A DNA stretch of 64,000 bases, from NCBI GenBank assembly GCA_036275915.1, contig DASUCV010000004.1:598204-662203 (forward strand), in the 5' to 3' direction. Under the pieces are notes generated by a model. That model was not told where the DNA came from and made no database searches. It saw only the letters and a list, made by a program, of their open reading frames with translations. Made by a program: the position numbers and the translations under genes. Positions within the stretch are counted from its first letter, which is position 1, and each line of letters opens with the position of its first letter. Source of the DNA: Candidatus Polarisedimenticolaceae bacterium. Its GTDB lineage: Bacteria > Acidobacteriota > Polarisedimenticolia > Polarisedimenticolales > DASRJG01. Shown here in pieces: positions 34,082 to 43,259 of the stretch.

Positions 34082-34100
34082 ATCGCGGCTCCGCGGCGAT
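34082..34100 (-). terminator. Hairpin in the gap downstream of the aldehyde dehydrogenase gene
   Basis: ATCGCGGCTCCGCGGCGAT can fold as a stem with a one-base bulge in the 139-base gap between the lipoprotein gene and the dehydrogenase stop. No T-run follows on the minus strand, so a terminator role is uncertain. Nothing else is seen in this gap. Confidence 0.22.
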
Positions 34101-34132
34101 ACTCGCGGGAGCACTTAGTGAGAATCGGACTT

Positions 34133-35659
34133 CTAGAGGTCGAACCGCACGCCCTGGGCCAGCGGGAGATCGTCGCCCCAATTGATCGTGTTCGTCTGGC
34201 GGCGCATGTAGGCCTTCCAGGAATCCGACCCCGACTCGCGCCCGCCGCCGGTTTCCTTCTCGCCGCCGAACGCGCCGCCGATCTCCGCGCCCGACGTTCC
34301 GATGTTGACGTTCGCGATGCCGCAGTCGCTGCCGAGCGCCGAGAGGAACGTCTCCGCGTGCCGCATGCCGTCGGTGAAGATCGACGACGAGAGCCCCTGG
34401 GGAACGTCGTTCTGGATCGCGATCGCTTCGTCGAGCGACTCGACCTCGTAGACGTAGAGGATCGGCGCGAACGTCTCGTCCTTCGGCGTCGCCATTCCGC
34501 GCTTCACGCGAACGATCGTCGGCTCGACGAAGTGCCCGGGCCGGTCGACGCGGTGGCCGCCCCTCACGACCGAGCCGCCTTCCTTCCGGACGCGGTCGAG
34601 GGCGGTCATCATGTCCTCGACGGCGCCGCCGTCGATGAGCGGCCCCATGAGCGTCTCCGGCTCGAGCGGGTCGCCGATGCGGACGTGGGCGTACGCCTTC
34701 TCGAGGCGCGAGACCATCTCGCTCGCGACGTTCTTGTGGACGATGAGGCGGCGCGTCGTCGTGCAGCGCTGTCCCGCGGTGCCGACGGCGCCGAAGAGGA
34801 CCGCGCGCACGGCGAGGTCGAGGTTCGCATCGTCCATGACGACGATCGCGTTGTTGCCGCCCAGCTCGAGGAGCGTCCGACCGAGCCGCTCGCCGACGAC
34901 GACGGCGATCCGCCGCCCCATGCGGCACGAGCCGGTCGCCGAGATCAGGGGCAGGCGCTTGTCGGCGAGCATGAGCTCGCCGACATCCGCGCCGCGGCCG
35001 ATGACCAGGTTGAATACCCCTCGGGCGTCGTTCGCTTCCATGACGCGGTGCGCGATGTTCTGGACGGCGACCGCGGTGAGCGGGGTCTTCGAGGAAGGCT
35101 TCCAGACCATCGTGTCGCCGCACACCGCGGCGATCGCCGCGTTCCACGCCCAGACCGCGACGGGGAAGTTGAAAGCGGTCACGATCCCGATCGGCCCCAA
35201 CGGGTGCCACTGCTCGTACATACGGTGCTTCGGCCGCTCCGAGTGCATCGAGAGCCCGTAGAGCTGCCGGCTGAGCCCGACCGCGAAGTCGCAGATGTCG
35301 ATCATCTCCTGGACCTCGCCCAGTCCTTCGGAGAGGATCTTCCCGGCTTCGAGCGAGACGAGGCGCCCGAGCGTCTCTTTGTGCTTGCGCAGCTCCTCGC
35401 CGAGCTGGCGGACCATCTCGCCGCGCTTCGGCGCGGGAACCATGCGCCAGCGCGTGAACGCGTCGGCCGCCGATCTCACGACCGTCTCGTAGTCCTCCGC
35501 GGTCGCCTGGACGACGCGGCCGAGCGGCTCACCCGACGCGGGATCGAACGAGACCAGCTCCGGCCCTCGCGTCGCGAGCCAGGTGCCGATCGCGGCCCCG
35601 GAGCTCGTGGTCTCGATGCCGAGGCTGGCCAGAACGTCGTTGCGAGTGGCGGTCGTCAT
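34133..35659 (-). CDS. ALDH7-type (alpha-aminoadipic semialdehyde) dehydrogenase
   Basis: 508 aa. Catalytic Cys299 stands in AGQRCTTTRRLIVH and the general base Glu in LLELGGNNAIVV; NFPVAVWAWNAAIAA and KPSSKTPLTA form the NAD site. The C-terminal NVNIGTSGAEIGGAFGGEK and SDSWKAYMRRQTNTINW are the ALDH7/antiquitin signature. The family oxidises alpha-aminoadipic semialdehyde in lysine degradation and related aldehydes. ATGA overlap with apbE upstream. Confidence 0.93.
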   Translation of the reverse strand: MTTATRNDVLASLGIETTSSGAAIGTWLATRGPELVSFDPASGEPLGRVVQATAEDYETVVRSAADAFTRWRMVPAPKRGEMVRQLGEELRKHKETLGRLVSLEAGKILSEGLGEVQEMIDICDFAVGLSRQLYGLSMHSERPKHRMYEQWHPLGPIGIVTAFNFPVAVWAWNAAIAAVCGDTMVWKPSSKTPLTAVAVQNIAHRVMEANDARGVFNLVIGRGADVGELMLADKRLPLISATGSCRMGRRIAVVVGERLGRTLLELGGNNAIVVMDDANLDLAVRAVLFGAVGTAGQRCTTTRRLIVHKNVASEMVSRLEKAYAHVRIGDPLEPETLMGPLIDGGAVEDMMTALDRVRKEGGSVVRGGHRVDRPGHFVEPTIVRVKRGMATPKDETFAPILYVYEVESLDEAIAIQNDVPQGLSSSIFTDGMRHAETFLSALGSDCGIANVNIGTSGAEIGGAFGGEKETGGGRESGSDSWKAYMRRQTNTINWGDDLPLAQGVRFDL

Positions 35660-36729
35660 GGAACCCTCCGTCCGGTCATGGTAGCAGCGGGGAGCGTGAA
35701 CCTCGGGGAGTCCGGCGTGAAGCCTAGGGGCCTCGTGAGCGTCAAGCGACCTTGCAGCGAGCGCGACGCAACGACCGCCAGAAGGTCACCTTCCGCGACG
35801 ATGAGAACCGCCTCGGCATCCGGGTAGGCGCGGAGGACGGCGGGCGCACCGTCGAGACCTCCGATGAAGAGCGCCTTGCTCAGGATCTCGCTGATCGTCG
35901 CCTCGGTGTGGAACGCCGTCGCCTGGACGACGGCCGTCACCGCCGGTCTCCCGGTGCGCGGATCCATGATGTGGCCGTAGACGACGCCGCCGATCACGTT
36001 CCGGTTCTCGAGATCGGACGACGTCGAGGCGGTGATGCCCGGAGGCAGGCGAGCCTCGCCGCAGCTCGCCTCGGGGTCGCGCGGGTCGCGCAGATCGACG
36101 TCGACCACGTGCCCGGGCGGCTCGCCGAAGAACGCGAGGCCTCCGCCGAGATCGAGGAGGCCGAACCGGCGCGGCGCGACGATCGCCCGGCGCGCGGCGT
36201 CGAGAGCGCACCCCTTCGCGATCCCGCCGAGATCGATCTCCATGCCTTCGCGCTCGAAGCGCACCGACGCCGCGGCGCGATCGAATCGCACCCGGGCCGC
36301 TCCGACGCGCGCCATCGCCTCGGCGATCGCCGCATCGCCGGGAACGCGCGGCGTCTTCGGCCGGAACCCCCACAGCGTCATGAGCGGTCCGACCGTCGGG
36401 TCGAACAGGCCGCCCGTGCGAGCGGCCCCGTCCAGCGCTGCGGCCACACACGCCGCGAGGTTCGCGTCGGCGATCCGATAGGTCCCGCGGCCGGCCTCGC
36501 GGTTCAAACGCGAGAGCTCGCTCTCCTCCGTCCAGTTGCTCATCGCCGCGTCGACGGTGCCGAACGTCTCGCGGACCCGCGCCACCGCACGCTCGGCGGC
36601 GGCCGGATCGGGGTCGGTCACCGTAGCGCGGGCGAAGGTTCCCATGACCGGCCAGGACCGCGTGAGCCCCGGCCCGGCGCACGACGAGACAATCGCGGCG
36701 AGTCCGATCCCGACGACACCGCGCCTCAT
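35656..36729 (-). CDS. apbE: FAD:protein FMN transferase (ApbE)
   Basis: 357 aa lipoprotein: lipobox AAIVSSCAG with Cys17. ApbE signatures are PVMGTFARATV, DLGGIAKGCALDAAR, GLLDLGGGLAFFG and HIMDPRTGRPA. It attaches FMN to a Thr of exported or membrane flavoproteins such as RnfG/NqrC or other FMN-binding-domain proteins; no such partner is encoded in the window. A GGGAGG precedes the ATG. It leads a two-gene operon with the aldehyde dehydrogenase. Confidence 0.94.
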   Translation of the reverse strand: MRRGVVGIGLAAIVSSCAGPGLTRSWPVMGTFARATVTDPDPAAAERAVARVRETFGTVDAAMSNWTEESELSRLNREAGRGTYRIADANLAACVAAALDGAARTGGLFDPTVGPLMTLWGFRPKTPRVPGDAAIAEAMARVGAARVRFDRAAASVRFEREGMEIDLGGIAKGCALDAARRAIVAPRRFGLLDLGGGLAFFGEPPGHVVDVDLRDPRDPEASCGEARLPPGITASTSSDLENRNVIGGVVYGHIMDPRTGRPAVTAVVQATAFHTEATISEILSKALFIGGLDGAPAVLRAYPDAEAVLIVAEGDLLAVVASRSLQGRLTLTRPLGFTPDSPRFTLPAATMTGRRVP

Positions 36730-36758
36730 TGCCCTGCCGTCCTCCCAAACGTAGGATA
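36729..36758. promoter_or_regulatory. Promoter for kgd; overlapping antiparallel -10 for apbE
   Basis: TTGCCC (36729-36734), a 17-base spacer and TAGGAT (36752-36757) stand 10 bases before the kgd ATG. On the minus strand TATCCT (complement of 36753-36758) lies 23 bases before the apbE ATG. TAGGATA therefore reads as a -10 box in both directions. Confidence 0.4.
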
Positions 36759-36767
36759 GCCGTCACG

Positions 36768-39700
36768 ATGAGCGGCTTCGGTCAGAACGCGGGGTACGTC
36801 GACGAGGTGTACCGACGCTACCTCGCGAACCCCGAATCGGTGAGCGAGGCCTGGCGCGAGTTCTTCGAGGATTACAAGCCTCAGACGGCCGAGCCATCTC
36901 CGGCGCATGAGACCGCTCCGCCGGATGCGCGGCCCCTCTCGGGGATCGCCGCGCGAATCGCCGGGAACATGGAGGCCTCGCTCGCGATCCCGACGGCCAC
37001 CTCGGTCCGCACGATCGCCGTCAAGCTCCTCGAGGAGAACCGGCGGATCGTCAACCGCCACCAGGCCGCGTTCTCCGCCGCGAAGATCTCGTTCACCCAT
37101 CTCATCGGATGGGCGGTCCTGCGCGCGCTCGAGAAGCATCCGGTCATGAACGGCGCCTACGAAGAGGTCGCGGGCGTTCCGCACGCGCGCGCGCCTCGCT
37201 CGGTGAACTTCGGCGTCGCCGTCGACACCGAGCGCAAGGGCGAGCGGATCCTCGTCGTCCCGAACGTCAAAAACGCGCAGACGCTCGATTTCCCCGGCTT
37301 CGTCGCCGCCTACGACGACCGTGTCGCGAAGGCGCGCGCCGGAACCCTCGGCGTGGACGACTACTCCGGGACGACGATCTCGCTCACGAACCCGGGCACG
37401 CTCGGCACGACGCTCTCCGTTCCCCGGCTCATGCCGGGGCAGGGAGCGATCGTCGGGACCGGGGCGATCGGCTACCCGCCCGAGTACGCGGGCATGAGCG
37501 ACGAGCGCATCGCGGGGCTCGGCCTCTCGAAGACCGTGACGCTCACCTCGACCTACGACCACCGCGTGATCCAGGGGGCGGCCTCCGGCGCGTTCCTCGC
37601 GACGATCGAATCGCTCCTCCTCGGCGACGACCGGTTCTACGAGCGGATCTTCGCGGAGCTCGGCGTCCCGCGGCAGCCGGTGACGCGCGAGCCGGGGGCG
37701 GCCGCGGAGGCGACGGAAGCGGCGTCCGAGATCGACAAGCAGGCCGGCGTGATCCAGCTCATCCGCGCGTTCCGCGTGCGCGGCCATCTCTCGGCGTACA
37801 TCGATCCGCTCGGCTCGCCGCCGCTGCACCAGGACGAGCTCGAGCTCGGGTTCCACAATCTCTCGGTATGGGACCTCGACCGGACGTTCGCACCGGGCGT
37901 CCTCGCCGGGTCACGGCGTGCGCGCTCGCTCCGCGAAATCGTCGAGGTCCTCCGCGACACCTACTGCCGGTACGTCGGCGTCGAGTTCATGCACATCCAG
38001 GAGCTTGCCATCCGGCGGTGGCTCGAGGAACGGATGGAGAGCTCGCGCAACGCGGCGCCGCTATCCTCGGACGACCAGGCACGCGTGCTCGCGAAGTTGA
38101 ACGCCGCCGAGGCGTTCGAGAAGTTCCTCCACAAGGCGTACGTCGGCCAGAAGAGGTTTTCGCTCGAGGGCGCCGAGACGCTCGTGCCGATGCTCGACGC
38201 CCTCCTGTCCGACGCGGCCGACGCCGGCATCGACGAGGCGGTCATCGGAACCAGCCATCGCGGCCGCCTGAACGTGCTGTCGAACATCGTCGGCAAGTCG
38301 TACGAGGCGATCTTCCGCGAGTTCGAGGGTGCGGTCGACCCGGAGAGCGTGCAGGGGTCAGGTGACGTCAAGTACCACCTCGGCGCCGAGGGCGCGCATG
38401 ACGCGCCGTCGGGCCGGCGGATCGCGCTCACCCTGGCCTCGAACCCGAGCCACCTCGAGGCGGTCGACCCGGTCGTCGAGGGAATGGTCCGCGCGCGCCA
38501 GGACCGCCGTGGCGACCTCATGCACAAGCGGGTCCTCCCGATCCTGATGCACGGCGACGCGGCGTTCGCGGGCCAAGGGGTCGTCGCGGAGACGCTCAAC
38601 CTTTCGCGCCTCCGCGGGTACCGCACCGGCGGCACCGTGCACATCGTCATCAACAATCAGATCGGCTTCACGACCGGCCCGCAGGACGCGCGCTCGTCGC
38701 CGTACGCGACCGACGTCGCGCGCACGGTGCAGGCGCCGATCTTCCACGTCAACGGCGACCGGCCCGAGGACGCGGTGCGCATCGTCCGCCTCGCGCTCGC
38801 GTTCCGGAACGCGTTCCAGCGCGACGTCGTCGTCGACCTCGTCTGCTACCGCCGGTGGGGCCACAACGAGGGCGACGACCCGTCGTACACCCACCCCACC
38901 CTCTACGCGAAGATCGAAGGGCACCGCTCCCCGCGGAAGCTCTATACCGAGGAGCTGCTGCGCCGCGGCGACCTCACCGGGGACGACGCGGAGCGCGCGC
39001 TCGACGACTTCCGCGGGCGTCTCGAGAGCGCGCTCGCCGCCGTGCGCGCGATGAAGGCGGAGACAGGCGCCGGAGACGACGCGCCGGCCACGCCTTCCGC
39101 CGGGGACGAAACGATCGGGACCGTGCCGGAGGCCGGCGACGACGCGCTCGGACGCGTCCTCTCCGGCCTGGCGCGCGTGCCCGACGGCTTCGAGATCCAC
39201 CCCAAGCTCGCCGTCCAGCTCGAGAAGAGGCGCGCGCAGTACGCGGACGGAACGATAGAGTGGGCGCTCGCCGAGGCGCTCGCCTTCGGCACGCTCGTCC
39301 TCGGCGGCGTGCCGGTGCGCCTCTCGGGGGAAGATTCGGGCCGCGGGACGTTCAGCCAGCGCCACGCGATCCTCTACGACCACCGGACCGGCGCGCGCTT
39401 CATACCGCTCGGCGAGCTCGCCTCGGACCAAGGGCGCTTCCAGGTCTACGACTCGCACCTCTCCGAGTTCGCGGTCCTCGGCTTTGAATACGGCTACTCG
39501 GTCGCCGACCCCGACACGCTCGTCCTCTGGGAAGCGCAGTTCGGCGACTTCGCGAACGGCGGCCAGGTGATCATCGATCAGTTCATGGCCTCGGCCGAGG
39601 CGAAGTGGGGGCAGACGAGCCGCCTCACGCTCCTCTTGCCCCACGGTTACGAGGGCCAAGGCCCCGAGCATTCGTCCGCGCGGCTCGAGCGGTTCCTCCA

Positions 39701-40295
39701 GCTCGCCTCCGAGCGCAACCTGCGGATCGCCTCGCCTTCGACGCCGGCGCAGTACTTCCACCTCCTGCGCCTGCAGGCGCTCGCCGCGGAGCGGAAGCCG
39801 CTCGTCGTCATGACGCCCAAGAGCCTTCTCCGTCACAAAGATGCCGTCTCGACCGCCGCCGAGCTCGCCGCAGGGAGGTTCGCTCCGGTTCTCGACGACA
39901 CGCGCGTCACCAAGCCGTCGGCCGTGCGGCGCGTCGTGCTCTGCACCGGCAAGGTGGCCTACGATCTGGACGCCGCGCGGCGCGAGTCCACGGCGGACGA
40001 CGTCGCGATCGTCAGGATCGAGCAGCTCTACCCATTCCCGGCTGCGAGCGTCGATCGCGTGCTCGCCCGCTACCCCGCCGCCGTCGAGATCTGCTTCGCG
40101 CAAGAGGAGCCGAGGAACATGGGTGCCTGGCGATTCGTCGAGGATCGACTGCATCGCACGCTCCGCTACGCCGGCCGCCCGGAGAGCGCGTCCCCCGCGA
40201 CCGGCTCGCACTCGCGTCATCTGCAAGAGCAGCGCGCCCTGGTTCGCGAAGCGCTCTCCGGTGTCACGACCGAGGCGGCCCCGGCGCGCCGGTGA
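36768..40295 (+). CDS. kgd: Fused 2-oxoglutarate dehydrogenase E2/E1 (Kgd/OdhA type)
   Basis: 1175 aa. Residues 1-45 are the E1 N-terminal helix (VDEVYRRYLANPESVSEAW). Residues 57-325 are an E2-type acyltransferase domain (NMEASLAIPTATSVRTIAV; TYDHRVIQGAASG, where ordinary E2 has DHRxxDG) with no lipoyl domain. From residue 327 on is a complete thiamine-diphosphate E1 (TSHRGRLNVLSNIVGK; HGDAAFAGQGVVAETLNLS). This is the arrangement of mycobacterial Kgd and corynebacterial OdhA. It works in the citric acid cycle as oxoglutarate dehydrogenase or decarboxylase, with lipoyl domains supplied by another protein. ATG at 36768; GTGA overlap with ndh. Confidence 0.94.
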   Translation: MSGFGQNAGYVDEVYRRYLANPESVSEAWREFFEDYKPQTAEPSPAHETAPPDARPLSGIAARIAGNMEASLAIPTATSVRTIAVKLLEENRRIVNRHQAAFSAAKISFTHLIGWAVLRALEKHPVMNGAYEEVAGVPHARAPRSVNFGVAVDTERKGERILVVPNVKNAQTLDFPGFVAAYDDRVAKARAGTLGVDDYSGTTISLTNPGTLGTTLSVPRLMPGQGAIVGTGAIGYPPEYAGMSDERIAGLGLSKTVTLTSTYDHRVIQGAASGAFLATIESLLLGDDRFYERIFAELGVPRQPVTREPGAAAEATEAASEIDKQAGVIQLIRAFRVRGHLSAYIDPLGSPPLHQDELELGFHNLSVWDLDRTFAPGVLAGSRRARSLREIVEVLRDTYCRYVGVEFMHIQELAIRRWLEERMESSRNAAPLSSDDQARVLAKLNAAEAFEKFLHKAYVGQKRFSLEGAETLVPMLDALLSDAADAGIDEAVIGTSHRGRLNVLSNIVGKSYEAIFREFEGAVDPESVQGSGDVKYHLGAEGAHDAPSGRRIALTLASNPSHLEAVDPVVEGMVRARQDRRGDLMHKRVLPILMHGDAAFAGQGVVAETLNLSRLRGYRTGGTVHIVINNQIGFTTGPQDARSSPYATDVARTVQAPIFHVNGDRPEDAVRIVRLALAFRNAFQRDVVVDLVCYRRWGHNEGDDPSYTHPTLYAKIEGHRSPRKLYTEELLRRGDLTGDDAERALDDFRGRLESALAAVRAMKAETGAGDDAPATPSAGDETIGTVPEAGDDALGRVLSGLARVPDGFEIHPKLAVQLEKRRAQYADGTIEWALAEALAFGTLVLGGVPVRLSGEDSGRGTFSQRHAILYDHRTGARFIPLGELASDQGRFQVYDSHLSEFAVLGFEYGYSVADPDTLVLWEAQFGDFANGGQVIIDQFMASAEAKWGQTSRLTLLLPHGYEGQGPEHSSARLERFLQLASERNLRIASPSTPAQYFHLLRLQALAAERKPLVVMTPKSLLRHKDAVSTAAELAAGRFAPVLDDTRVTKPSAVRRVVLCTGKVAYDLDAARRESTADDVAIVRIEQLYPFPAASVDRVLARYPAAVEICFAQEEPRNMGAWRFVEDRLHRTLRYAGRPESASPATGSHSRHLQEQRALVREALSGVTTEAAPARR

Positions 40296-41557
40296 GCTCG
40301 GGGAGGCCGCGCGTCGTCATCGTCGGCGCCGGCTTCGGCGGCCTCCACGCGGCGAAGGCGCTCGCGAAGACCGAGGTCGACGTCGTCCTCCTCGATCGCA
40401 ACAACTACCACCTCTTCCAGCCACTCCTTTACCAGGTCGCGGTCGCCGCTCTGCCTCCGGCGGAGATCGCCTACCCGGTGCGGCCGATCGTCCGGCGGAT
40501 CGAGAACGTCGCGTTCCGCGTCGCCGAGGTCACCGGGTGCGATCTCGCACGCAAGGTCGTGATCACCGACCGCGGTGAAGTCCCCTACGACGCCCTCGTC
40601 GTGGCCGCCGGCGCCGCGACGAACGACTTCGGCCTCCCGGGGATCGCCGAGCACGCGTTCGATCTGAAATCGCTTCCCGACGCGCTGCGGCTTCGCAATC
40701 ATGTCCTGCGCTGCTTCGAGCGGGCCGTCGCCAGCGGCAGCGCCGACGAGCGGCGCGCTCTCCTCACGATCGTCGTCGCCGGCGGCGGACCGACCGGAGT
40801 CGAGGTCGCGGGTGCGGCGTCCGAGCTCCTTCGGCGTGTGCTGGGGCGCGACTACCCCGCCCTCTCGCGTGACGAGATCGCCGTGCATCTCCTCGAGGCG
40901 GGCCCGCGCGTCCTCGCGGCATTCCCGACCGACCTCGCCGAGGCCGCGGCGAAGGCGCTCGCACGGATCGAGGTGGTGGTGGAGACCGGCGTCAAGGTCG
41001 CCGGCTACGACGGTGCTTCGGTCCGCTTGGCGGGGGGCCGCACGATCCCCGCCCGGACCCTCGTCTGGGCCGCGGGGGTCGCGGCGGCGCCCCTCGCATC
41101 GATGCTCGGGCTGCCCGCCCGGGGCGGGGGCCGCATCGTCGTCGAGCCCACGCTCGAGGTGGCGGGACAGCCGGGAGTCTTCGTCATCGGCGACGCGGCC
41201 TATCTCGAGGCCGGCGGCGCCGCGGTGCCGATGCTCGCGCCCCCGGCGATCCAGATGGGCGCGTGCGCGGCCGGGAACGTCCGGCGCCGGCTCCGGGGCG
41301 AGCCCCTCGTCCCCTTCCGGTACCGCGACCCCGGAACGCTCGCGACGATCGGCCGGTCCGCCGCGGTCGCGTCGATCCGGGGGTTCCACCTCCGGGGATT
41401 TCCCGCATGGATCGTCTGGCTCTTCGTCCACCTCATGCAGCTCGTCGGCTTCCGCAACCGCGTCGTCGTCTTCGTCGACTGGGCGTGGCAATACCTCCTC
41501 TACCGCCCCGCCTCGCCGATCATCCTCGAGGCGGCGCCCCGTCCTCGCTCCGATTGA
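40292..41557 (+). CDS. ndh: Type II NADH:quinone oxidoreductase (NDH-2)
   Basis: 421 aa. The FAD-binding motif is VVIVGAGFGGLHAAKAL, followed by NYHLFQPLLYQVA, and the NAD motif is IVVAGGGPTGVEVAG. A hydrophobic amphipathic C-terminus (PAWIVWLFVHLMQLVGF) should anchor it to the membrane. It transfers electrons from NADH to quinone without pumping protons. GTG at 40292 overlaps the kgd stop, directly pairing an NADH-producing citric acid cycle step with an NADH-oxidising enzyme. Confidence 0.93.
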   Translation: MSSGRPRVVIVGAGFGGLHAAKALAKTEVDVVLLDRNNYHLFQPLLYQVAVAALPPAEIAYPVRPIVRRIENVAFRVAEVTGCDLARKVVITDRGEVPYDALVVAAGAATNDFGLPGIAEHAFDLKSLPDALRLRNHVLRCFERAVASGSADERRALLTIVVAGGGPTGVEVAGAASELLRRVLGRDYPALSRDEIAVHLLEAGPRVLAAFPTDLAEAAAKALARIEVVVETGVKVAGYDGASVRLAGGRTIPARTLVWAAGVAAAPLASMLGLPARGGGRIVVEPTLEVAGQPGVFVIGDAAYLEAGGAAVPMLAPPAIQMGACAAGNVRRRLRGEPLVPFRYRDPGTLATIGRSAAVASIRGFHLRGFPAWIVWLFVHLMQLVGFRNRVVVFVDWAWQYLLYRPASPIILEAAPRPRSD

Positions 41558-41572
41558 CTTTGTATTGCAAAG
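41558..41572. promoter_or_regulatory. CTTTG-N5-CAAAG inverted repeat, probable operator
   Basis: A perfect 5-5-5 inverted repeat (CTTTG TATTG CAAAG) lies immediately upstream of the promoter of the membrane protein/winged-helix gene pair. Its AT-rich sequence stands out from the surroundings. Likely bound by the regulator encoded at 42188, which would make the operon autoregulated (inference). Confidence 0.5.
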
Positions 41573-41575
41573 TAC

Positions 41576-41604
41576 TTGACGATAATCGTCCCGCGCGCTA
41601 AGAT
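41576..41604 (+). promoter_or_regulatory. Promoter of the membrane protein/winged-helix operon
   Basis: TTGACG, a 17-base spacer and TAAGAT end nine bases before the ATG at 41614. This is the best -35/-10 pair of the window. A second possible -10, GATAAT, lies inside the spacer at 41581-41586. Confidence 0.5.
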
Positions 41605-41613
41605 CACCGCGTC

Positions 41614-42195
41614 ATGAGGCCCGAGCCGATCCGCGACCGCGCCGTCGAGCACCTGCGCGTCATTCGCGACGCGATGGAGCGGGCCGGCACCTTCACCGCC
41701 GTTCCCGGCTGGGGGACCGTCGTCATCGGCGTCACGGCGCTCGTGGCGTCGGCGGCGGCCGCCGGCATCGGCGACGGGGCGTCGTGGCTCCGGCTCTGGC
41801 TCGTCGAGGGGTTCGCCGCGGGCGCGCTCGCCGTCGGCGCGATCATGCTCAAGGCGCGCCGGCTGGGGCTCCCCCTGACCTCTGCGATCGCCCGCAAGTT
41901 CGCGCTCGCCTTCCTTCCGTCGCTCGCCGCCGGCGCGATCCTCTCCACCTCCCTCGCGATGCACGGACTCGGCGCCCTCCTTCCGGGCACGTGGCTCCTC
42001 CTCTACGGCGCGGCGGTCGTCGCGGCGGGCTCGCTCTCGGTTCGCCTGGTCCCGCTCATGGGCACGGCGTTCATGGCCCTCGGCGCCGCCGCGCTCATCG
42101 TCGCGCCCGCGGTCCCGAATCTCTTCATGGCGGCGGGGTTCGGCGGGCTCCACGTCGTCTTCGGCCTCTTGATCGCGAGGAAGCACGGTGGCTAG
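41614..42195 (+). CDS. Integral membrane protein, partner of a winged-helix regulator
   Basis: 193 aa. A short soluble head (MRPEPIRDRAVEHLRVIRDAMERAG) precedes five or six hydrophobic segments. No enzyme motif. It overlaps the regulator gene by 8 bases. Small two-gene cassettes of a membrane protein plus a winged-helix protein are common in bacteria, and signal sensing by the membrane partner is an inference. Confidence 0.7.
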   Translation: MRPEPIRDRAVEHLRVIRDAMERAGTFTAVPGWGTVVIGVTALVASAAAAGIGDGASWLRLWLVEGFAAGALAVGAIMLKARRLGLPLTSAIARKFALAFLPSLAAGAILSTSLAMHGLGALLPGTWLLLYGAAVVAAGSLSVRLVPLMGTAFMALGAAALIVAPAVPNLFMAAGFGGLHVVFGLLIARKHGG

Positions 42196-42568
42196 GAAGC
42201 ATGCGATGACCGGCGATCCGGCCGCGGGCCGTCCCGCGGCGCCCGCGGCCCGCCCGGCGAGGGCGCGCGCGGCGGTGCCCGATCTCGATCGGACGATCCA
42301 CGAGCGCCTCCGGCTCGCGATCGTGAGCGCGCTCGCGGTCAACGACGCGATGACCTTCCGCGACCTCAAGGCCCTCCTCGGCACGACCGACGGCAACCTC
42401 AGCGTCCACGCGCGCAAGCTCGAGGACGCCGGCTACGTCCAATGCGAGAAGGGGTTCGACGGGCGTCTGCCTCGCACGCAGTACCGCCTGACCGCCGCCG
42501 GGCGTCGCGCACTCGAGAAGTACCTCGCCCACATGGAAGCGCTCATCCGCGCGACGCGGAAAGGTTAG
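42188..42568 (+). CDS. Winged-helix transcriptional regulator (HTH_34-like)
   Basis: 126 aa. After a Pro/Ala/Arg-rich lead of about 30 residues comes HERLRLAIVSALAVNDAMTF, then FRDLKALLGTTDGNLSVHAR (recognition helix) and the wing KLEDAGYVQCEKGFDGRLP, the pattern of MarR/PadR-like HTH_34 domains. GTG at 42188; ATG at 42206 is an alternative that would remove the overlap with the membrane protein gene. One base separates it from uppS. Confidence 0.88.
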   Translation: MARKHAMTGDPAAGRPAAPAARPARARAAVPDLDRTIHERLRLAIVSALAVNDAMTFRDLKALLGTTDGNLSVHARKLEDAGYVQCEKGFDGRLPRTQYRLTAAGRRALEKYLAHMEALIRATRKG

Positions 42569-42569
42569 C

Positions 42570-43256
42570 GTGAGCGCTTCCGCCTTCCCGCTCCACACGG
42601 CGATCGTGATGGACGGCAACGGCCGCTGGGCGACGGCGCGTGGACGACCGCGCATCTTCGGCCACCGTGCGGGCGCGTCCGCCGTGCGCCGCACCGTCGA
42701 GGCGGCGCGTCATCTCGGCCTCCCGGTCCTGACCCTCTTCGCGTTCTCCTCCGACAACTGGGAGAGGCCGAGGACGGAAGTCAGCGCCCTGTTCGTCCTC
42801 TTCCGGGAGTTCCTCGAGGCCGAGACGGCACGGTGCCGGGACGAGGGGATCCGTCTCGAGATCATCGGACGCCGCGATCGCCTTCCGGCGCGCGTCCTCC
42901 AGGCGGTCGAGCGGGCCGAAGCGATGACGGCGGCTTCGAGCGCGATGCGACTACGCGTCGCGGTCGACTACTCCGCGCGCGAGGCGATCGCCGCCGCCGC
43001 GCACCGCCTGTCCCCGACCTCCAGGGCGCCCCGCGACGATCTCGCCCGGCTCATCGGCGGCCCGGACGTCGACCTGCTCATCCGCACCGGCGGCGAGCAG
43101 CGTCTGTCGGACTTCCTCCTCTGGGAGGCGGCATACGCGGAGCTCGTGTTCCTCGACGTGCCCTGGCCGGAGTTCGGCCGCGACCACCTCGAAGGCGCTC
43201 TCCACGAGTTCGCGCGCCGGCAGCGCCGGTTCGGACGGATCGCGGCCGCGGTCTGA
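42570..43256 (+). CDS. uppS: Undecaprenyl diphosphate synthase
   Basis: 228 aa, cis-prenyltransferase. The catalytic/metal Asp15 is in AIVMDGNGRWA; FSSDNWERPRTEV and LIRTGGEQRLSDFLLWEAAY are family motifs. It makes the C55 lipid carrier for peptidoglycan and other polymers from farnesyl and isopentenyl diphosphates. GTG at 42570. It is placed after the regulator on the same strand rather than with cdsA/rseP as is often seen. Confidence 0.95.
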   Translation: MSASAFPLHTAIVMDGNGRWATARGRPRIFGHRAGASAVRRTVEAARHLGLPVLTLFAFSSDNWERPRTEVSALFVLFREFLEAETARCRDEGIRLEIIGRRDRLPARVLQAVERAEAMTAASSAMRLRVAVDYSAREAIAAAAHRLSPTSRAPRDDLARLIGGPDVDLLIRTGGEQRLSDFLLWEAAYAELVFLDVPWPEFGRDHLEGALHEFARRQRRFGRIAAAV

Positions 43257-43259
43257 CGG

